Assembly (NCBI RefSeq): GCF_018613315.1
Contig: NZ_JAGGQL010000004.1
Location: 85,897 to 149,896, forward strand
Direction: 5' to 3'
Length of the DNA: 64,000 nt
Origin: Bacillus sp. ISL-37
GTDB lineage: Bacteria; Bacillota; Bacilli; Bacillales; Cytobacillaceae
Under the pieces are notes generated by a model. The model had not been told where the DNA came from and did no database searches. It worked only from the letters and a program-made list of their open reading frames with translations. Below, piece by piece: positions 59,896-64,000 of the stretch; position 1 is the first letter of the stretch; each line of letters begins with the position of its first letter. Both the position numbers and the translations under genes were made by a program.

Positions 59896-61209
59896 ATGAA
59901 TGCAGTTGTTATTGCTGTCCTGGCGATGCTGATCCTGAGCTTGCTTCGCGTCAATGTTGTGTTGGCATTGATTGCTGGAGCGCTGATTGGCGGGCTTACT
60001 GGCGGCTTGAGTATAGAGAAGACGATCGAGGTTTTCACAGGAGGACTTGGAGGCAGTGCCGAGGTCGCGCTTAGTTACGCGCTGCTTGGAGGATTCGCTG
60101 TTGCCATTTCCAAGACTGGCTTGCCCAATCTGATGGTTGACTGGATGATCGGAATGATTGGCAAGAACGGAGAGTCGAAAGCTAAGACGTATTCTAAAGC
60201 GATTATTGTCATTTTGATTTTAATGATGGCGGTTTTCTCGCAAAATTTGATTCCGATCCACATCGCGTTTATTCCGATTTTGATTCCGCCATTGTTGATT
60301 GTCCTCAACGAACTGAAAATTGACCGTCGCTTAATTGCTTCCGTATTGACATTCGGCCTTACCGCGCCTTATATTTTGCTTCCAGTTGGATTCGGCGGGA
60401 TTTTCCACGACATCCTGGCTACGAACATGGCTGACAGCGGAATGGAAATCGATATGCGGGATATCCCGACAGCGATGCTTCTGCCTGTTGCAGGCCTTGT
60501 TGTTGGCTTGTTGATCGCGATTTTCGTATCTTACCGGAAGCCTAGAACCTACGAGGATTATCAAGTGGTCCAGGTCGAGAAAAGTGAGTACTCCAAAGTT
60601 GGTATCATTTTCTCAATCGTAGCCATTGTTGCAGCGCTTGCTGCCCAGCTTTATTTCGGTTCAATGATTATCGGTGCATTGGCAGGGATCCTGGTCGTGT
60701 ACGTGAGCGGAGCGATCAAGTGGCGTGAAGCTGATAATCTTTTAACAGAAGGAATGAAGATGATGGCATTCATCGGATTCGTCATGCTAGCTGCTTTCGG
60801 TTTCGCTGACGTTCTTAAAGAAACTGGAGACGTTGAAACGCTTGTAGCGCAGGCAGCTGATGCAATTGGCAATAATAAAGCGCTTGGCGCGTTGGCAATG
60901 CTTGTTGTAGGACTCTTGGTCACAATGGGAATCGGTTCTTCATTCTCGACGATTCCGATCATTGCTACAATCTTTGTACCGCTAAGCCTTCAACTCGGGT
61001 TCAGCCCGATGGCGACGATTGCGATTGTAGGAACAGCTGCTGCACTTGGTGACGCGGGTTCACCTGCATCTGACAGCACACTAGGACCGACAGCCGGTTT
61101 GAATGCTGATACGCAGCACAACCACATTTGGGATACGGTTGTTCCGACATTCGTTCACTATAATATTCCGTTGATCATTTTCGGCTGGATCGCCGCTATG
61201 GTATTATAA
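59896..61209 (+). CDS. yuiF: YuiF, Na+/H+ antiporter family membrane protein
   Basis: 437 residues with about 11-12 transmembrane segments, of the NhaC-like/YuiF family of putative ion-coupled antiporters or amino-acid transporters. Characteristic stretches: [75 protein letters not shown] and [35 protein letters not shown]. The substrate is uncertain. GAGAGGAGC precedes ATG. Confidence 0.88.
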   Translation: MNAVVIAVLAMLILSLLRVNVVLALIAGALIGGLTGGLSIEKTIEVFTGGLGGSAEVALSYALLGGFAVAISKTGLPNLMVDWMIGMIGKNGESKAKTYSKAIIVILILMMAVFSQNLIPIHIAFIPILIPPLLIVLNELKIDRRLIASVLTFGLTAPYILLPVGFGGIFHDILATNMADSGMEIDMRDIPTAMLLPVAGLVVGLLIAIFVSYRKPRTYEDYQVVQVEKSEYSKVGIIFSIVAIVAALAAQLYFGSMIIGALAGILVVYVSGAIKWREADNLLTEGMKMMAFIGFVMLAAFGFADVLKETGDVETLVAQAADAIGNNKALGALAMLVVGLLVTMGIGSSFSTIPIIATIFVPLSLQLGFSPMATIAIVGTAAALGDAGSPASDSTLGPTAGLNADTQHNHIWDTVVPTFVHYNIPLIIFGWIAAMVL

Positions 61210-61222
61210 GTTGGAAATCAGA

Positions 61223-61256
61223 ACCGTCTTGCTTTTTTGGCAGGGCGGCTTTGTTT
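61223..61256 (+). terminator. Terminator after yuiF
   Basis: CCGTCTTGC pairs with GCAGGGCGG with one or two G-U pairs; CTTTGTTT follows. Confidence 0.6.
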
Positions 61257-61302
61257 ATTTTAAAATAGAATTTCGGTAGGATAATAAAAAGGGGTGATCA
61301 AG

Positions 61303-61899
61303 ATGTATTTCGGGAAAGCGCGTAAAAAGGGTCCTTCTGACAGAGTCCCGCCGAACCAAAATGTCACGACCTCTTTTCCTGTCCTGCATTATGGCAATGT
61401 GCCGTATTATAAGAATCTCGATGATTGGACCCTGAAAATTTTTGGTCAAGTAGAAAACGAAGTGGTATTACGATATAAAGATTTAATGGCTCTGCCGCAA
61501 ACAACCTCCGGCAATGACATACACTGTGTGACGGGATGGTCAAAACTGGACAATGTCTGGGAGGGCATAGCCACTCAGGAATTAGCCCGGCTCGCCAGTC
61601 CAAAGGAAACAGCTAAGTATGTCATTCTCCATGCTGAGGAAAATTGGACGACAAATCTGCACATTGAGGATTTTCTTAAGGAGACAAGTCTGCTAGCGCA
61701 TTCCCATAACGGGGAGGAACTTACCCCGGAACATGGATATCCATTGAGAGCTGTCATTCCACACCTGTATTTCTGGAAGAGCGCGAAGTGGGTCAGAGGG
61801 ATTGAATTCTCCTCTGAAAACAGGCCTGGTTTCTGGGAAGAGAATGGCTACCATATGTATGGAGACCCATGGAAGGAACAGCGGATGACCTGGGACTAG
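61303..61899 (+). CDS. yuiH: YuiH, molybdopterin-binding sulfite oxidase-like protein
   Basis: 198 residues of the sulfite oxidase molybdenum-cofactor domain, single-domain form. The Moco-ligand cysteine is in DIHCVTGWSKLDNVWEGI; other conserved parts are LLAHSHNGEELTPEHGYPLRAVIP and WVRGIEFSSENRPGFWEENGYHMYGDPW. No signal peptide or Tat motif is visible. Substrate unknown. ATG at 61303 chosen over GTG at 61294, which overlaps the GGGGTGAT site. Confidence 0.9.
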   Translation: MYFGKARKKGPSDRVPPNQNVTTSFPVLHYGNVPYYKNLDDWTLKIFGQVENEVVLRYKDLMALPQTTSGNDIHCVTGWSKLDNVWEGIATQELARLASPKETAKYVILHAEENWTTNLHIEDFLKETSLLAHSHNGEELTPEHGYPLRAVIPHLYFWKSAKWVRGIEFSSENRPGFWEENGYHMYGDPWKEQRMTWD

Positions 61900-61993
61900 G
61901 CTTTTTTTCTAGTGTAGTGGACAAACGCCCACTCAACACCCTCCCTGTTTGCATATGAAGTAATGTAGGCAAAGATATGAGGGAGGTAGCTTG

Positions 61994-62182
61994 ATGTATA
62001 GAAGACCATTCTACGGTGGCAGACGCCCATTTGGTTTTGGCTTTGGAGGTCCGTTTGTTGGAGGAGTACTCGGAGGCCTTTTAGGCAGCGCGCTATTATA
62101 TCCACGTCCATATGGCTACGGTTACGGCGGTTTCCCGCCTTACGGCTATGGATACGGATATGGATATCCGTTTTATTATTAA
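61994..62182 (+). CDS. Small Gly/Tyr-rich protein, coat-like
   Basis: 62 residues, composed of RRPFYGGRRPFGFGFGGPF, a short hydrophobic Gly-rich centre (GGVLGGLLGSALLYP) and GYGYGG/GYGYGY repeats ending PFYY. Such composition is typical of spore coat and crust proteins and of other cross-linked surface proteins. No sigma-K promoter was confirmed. GGGAGGT is well placed for ATG 61994, better than for the TTG at 61991. Confidence 0.7.
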   Translation: MYRRPFYGGRRPFGFGFGGPFVGGVLGGLLGSALLYPRPYGYGYGGFPPYGYGYGYGYPFYY

Positions 62183-62201
62183 ATGAAAAATAAATGACAT
62201 G

Positions 62202-62230
62202 GCCGCTGTTCAGTGAACAGCGGCTTTTCT
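62202..62230 (+). terminator. Terminator between the Gly/Tyr-rich gene and the converging gene
   Basis: GCCGCTGTTCA (62202-62212) and TGAACAGCGGC (62214-62224), then TTTTCTT. Confidence 0.8.
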
Positions 62231-62589
62231 TATAACCATCTCAGCTGTGTGATGATATGGCAGCATTCTTTGTCACCTGCATAATCCACGAAGTTCATTG
62301 TGATTCCATCGGGGTTATACGTGATCTTTGGTTTCTTCTTAATCCCGGTTGATTCAATCATTCTTTCTACTTCCTTTTGGTCGGATTGTTGGGCGGCGGC
62401 CATTAATTCACTGGAAAAAGAATCGGATGAAGTTATTTTAGACATCACAAGGTTAGCGTCTTCCATTAAGGAAATTGCTTTATCAGCTGAGGTTCTGAAT
62501 AGTGTTGCATTCACTTCTGGATACGGACGATCTGGGTGAGTTCCGATCCAATCAGCCATCCTATTATTATGAAAAAATAAACAATGCAT
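62230..62589 (-). CDS. Hypothetical protein with two adjacent cysteines
   Basis: 119 residues. MADWIGTHPDRPYPEVNATLFRTSADKAISLMEDANLVMSKITSSDSFSSELMAAAQQSDQKEVERMIESTGI is helical, and the C-terminus has beta pattern NPDGITMNFVDYAGDKECCHIITQLRW. A similar spore-associated family (YuzC-like) exists in B. subtilis, but I hold that link only loosely. AAGGGG precedes the upstream ATG at 62589. Confidence 0.6.
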   Translation of the reverse strand: MHCLFFHNNRMADWIGTHPDRPYPEVNATLFRTSADKAISLMEDANLVMSKITSSDSFSSELMAAAQQSDQKEVERMIESTGIKKKPKITYNPDGITMNFVDYAGDKECCHIITQLRWL

Positions 62590-62792
62590 AAGTAGCTACC
62601 CCTTCCTTACGGGTAAGTTTTAGACCTTTTTCAATGTATGAACATAAATCCCTAAGTATGAGGGTGGGAAAAGCCAAAAGCAGTTCAATAAGGAAAAAAA
62701 GAGGGTAAATAAGGAAGAAGGGAGAATTGTTATACATATTAACTTCTATCGTGAAATAGAATCGGACCAAGGCGGATGAAGGGGGGAGAACC

Positions 62793-63425
62793 ATGGATCT
62801 GGAGATGGTCATTAATATTATTGAAGATAATGGCTATTTGGGTTTATTTTTATGGTTATGGTTCGGGGTTTTCGTCATTCCTGTTCCCAATGAGGTTATT
62901 CTGATGACTGTGGGTCTCGCTTCGTCCAAGGGAGCCTTGAACCCCATTCTTGCATTTTTGGTTACATACATGGGTATCTCTGCGGCCTTTAGCTCCAGCT
63001 ACCTGCTGGGGAGGGTGATAGGGACAAGACTGCTTCGGATGTTAGAGAAAAAGAAGCGTTTTGCAAATTCGATTGAATCTGCCATGAAGCTGATGGAGAA
63101 GTACCATGCATTTTCATTGTCGTTGAGCTGTTTTGCTCCTGGAGTCCGATACTTGGTGCCATTGCTTTACGGCTTCAGTAGACTCCCGTTTAAAACCTTT
63201 GCTCTTTTTGCCTATAGTGGTGCATTTGTATGGGTCTCAATCATTTTTGTGCTAGGCTATCTATTTGGAGATAAAATGGACGTAGTCATGAAGTACAATA
63301 AAGAATTTTGGTTGGTCGTACTCGCTTTCGTATTGATCAGCATCATATTCGTGTACCGCCGGAGAAAAATAAGGGCTGCGGCTGTTTCTGAAGAAGTAAT
63401 TCTTCAGGAAGGGCAGCAAAAATAG
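62793..63425 (+). CDS. DedA family membrane protein (VTT domain)
   Basis: 210 residues. VTT/SNARE-associated domain: FGVFVIPVPNEVILMTVGLASSKGALNPILAFLVTYMGISAAFSSSYLLGRVIGTRLL, then SLSCFAPGVRYLVPLLYGFSRLPFKTFALFAYSGAFVWVSIIFVLGYLFG. The FAPGVR arginine segment is typical. DedA proteins are linked to lipid carrier flipping and membrane homeostasis. GGGGGGAG ribosome binding site. Confidence 0.88.
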   Translation: MDLEMVINIIEDNGYLGLFLWLWFGVFVIPVPNEVILMTVGLASSKGALNPILAFLVTYMGISAAFSSSYLLGRVIGTRLLRMLEKKKRFANSIESAMKLMEKYHAFSLSLSCFAPGVRYLVPLLYGFSRLPFKTFALFAYSGAFVWVSIIFVLGYLFGDKMDVVMKYNKEFWLVVLAFVLISIIFVYRRRKIRAAAVSEEVILQEGQQK

Positions 63426-63439
63426 CCCTTCCTGAAGAA
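63400..63439 (+). terminator. Hairpin overlapping the DedA stop codon
   Basis: TTCTTCAGGAAGGGC and GCCCTTCCTGAAGAA form a long stem around 63415-63424. No clear T-tract follows on the + strand, so it may act as a convergent-gene block. Confidence 0.55.
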
Positions 63440-63478
63440 ACACTCTATTACTGTGAAATGCTAGGGTTGACTGTCGGG

Positions 63479-63661
63479 TTAAAATTCATTTCGGTGTTCG
63501 ACCAAATCGATGGCCCCAAGGACTATATGGGCCAATCCGAAACCGAATAAAGTATTTGAAACCATTTTATCGATTTTGCGATTTTGTTTCATAGCGTAAC
63601 CAGCTGCTGTAACAGCAGTTCCTAACACCGCAGGAATCATCCCTTCACGAATTCGGTTCAT
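63479..63661 (-). CDS. Small Bacillaceae membrane protein, unknown function
   Basis: 60 residues: MNRIREGMIPAVLGTAVTAAGYAMKQNRKIDKMVSNTLFGFGLAHIVLGAIDLVEHRNEF. Two hydrophobic segments (9-25 and 38-53). ATG at 63661 is chosen since GAGGTGATCC lies just before it; the frame extends upstream but without a site. Conserved-looking and similar to small asparagine-rich proteins near yuxO, not assigned. Confidence 0.7.
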   Translation of the reverse strand: MNRIREGMIPAVLGTAVTAAGYAMKQNRKIDKMVSNTLFGFGLAHIVLGAIDLVEHRNEF

Positions 63662-63763
63662 ATGGATCACCTCATTTGAATAATGCGTCCTTTTGCTAAG
63701 GACAATAATAGTTTTCCTTGATTTCACCATAATTTGTTTGCCAAATATAAGGAGGTAATAAGA

Positions 63764-64000
63764 TTGGAACTTAATAAGACACTGCTTGGCTCACTTGGAA
63801 TAGAAATAACAGAACTGGAAAAAGGAAAGGTTGTGGCTACAATGCCTGTCGATGACCGTACAAGGCAGCCATTTGGCCTGCTGCATGGGGGCGCCTCTGT
63901 AGCCCTGGCAGAAACGGTCGCCAGCGTTGGAGCATTCGAACTAGTCGACAAGGAAAACGAAGTGGTGGTCGGCCTTGAAATTAACGCCAACCATATAAGG
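63764..64000 (+). CDS. yuxO: YuxO-like hotdog thioesterase (partial, runs off the window)
   Basis: First 79 residues of a PaaI/MenI-type thioesterase: VVATMPVDDRTRQPFGLLHGGASVALAETVASVGAFELVDKENEVVVGLEINANHIR. The HGGASVALAET motif with the catalytic acidic residue is intact. In B. subtilis YuxO lies near comQXPA. TTG start with GGAGGT 7 nt upstream. Confidence 0.9.
   Translation, partial: MELNKTLLGSLGIEITELEKGKVVATMPVDDRTRQPFGLLHGGASVALAETVASVGAFELVDKENEVVVGLEINANHIR

Noticed and set aside
1-64000. Insertion sequences and transposases
   Set aside because: No DDE or HUH transposase gene was seen; the HTH protein at 26561 is named after a transposase-type domain but sits in the terminase small-subunit position.

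Overview
The window is a piece of a low-to-moderate GC Bacillaceae chromosome, of Bacillus or a close genus such as Mesobacillus. The chromosomal genes on both flanks follow the Bacillus subtilis yut-yum-yui-yux order: yutE, yutF, yutG, yutH, hom-thrC-thrB, yutI, yuzD, yutJ, yuzB and yutM on the left, then yumC, yumB, yuiA, yuiB, yuiC, yuiD, pepA, yuiF, yuiH and yuxO on the right. TTG and GTG starts behind strong ribosome binding sites, and tight hairpin plus T-tract terminators, fit the same group. No tRNA, rRNA, insertion sequence or CRISPR array was seen.

Left flank (1-13317): an EAL-domain c-di-GMP enzyme, the HepT-like YutE, an HAD phosphatase, a PgpA-type phosphatase, the spore coat kinase-like YutH, a 2-hydroxyacid dehydrogenase, the translationally coupled threonine operon, and a group of Fe-S/redox genes (NfuA-like yutI, NDH-2-like yutJ, A-type Fe-S carrier yutM). 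A short cluster of TTTATTGGCGA repeats lies between yuzD and yutJ.

Prophage (13218-50006): a 36,720-bp element is inserted in the 3' end of the A-type Fe-S carrier gene. A perfect 69-bp direct repeat (13218-13286 and 49938-50006) marks attL and attR. The element supplies a replacement 3' end for the gene, so the host protein stays full length with a slightly different C-terminus, and the displaced native 3' end lies beyond attR. From left to right the element carries: a tyrosine integrase; a winged-helix, replication-type gene behind a LexA-like box; a plasmid- or conjugation-like block (FtsK/SpoIIIE ATPase, replication-relaxation protein, small membrane protein, membrane-anchored M23 peptidase); a leftward repressor facing a rightward early operon across a two-operator promoter; early genes including an antirepressor, a PD-(D/E)XK-like nuclease and a replication-like winged-helix gene next to iterons and AT-rich DNA; a TerS-like gene; a second recombinase on the reverse strand; a complete siphovirus head and tail morphogenesis set with a programmed -1 frameshift between the two tail chaperone frames; the lysis genes (XhlA, amidase with SPOR domain, holin); fibre and baseplate genes downstream of lysis; and an accessory end with small membrane proteins and a YolD-like gene behind a second LexA-like box. 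The element looks complete and probably SOS-inducible.

Right flank (50039-64000): YumC ferredoxin-NADP reductase, the NDH-2-like YumB with a Rex-like box upstream, a Nudix hydrolase, YuiA, YuiB, the 3D-domain protein YuiC, a BtuF-like protein, YuiD, a DUF309 protein, PepA, the YuiF transporter, the molybdopterin protein YuiH, a Gly/Tyr-rich small protein, a DedA membrane protein and the start of yuxO. Between pepA and yuiF is the most unusual chromosomal feature: 22 head-to-tail 52-bp units with no length variation, each able to fold into a hairpin.
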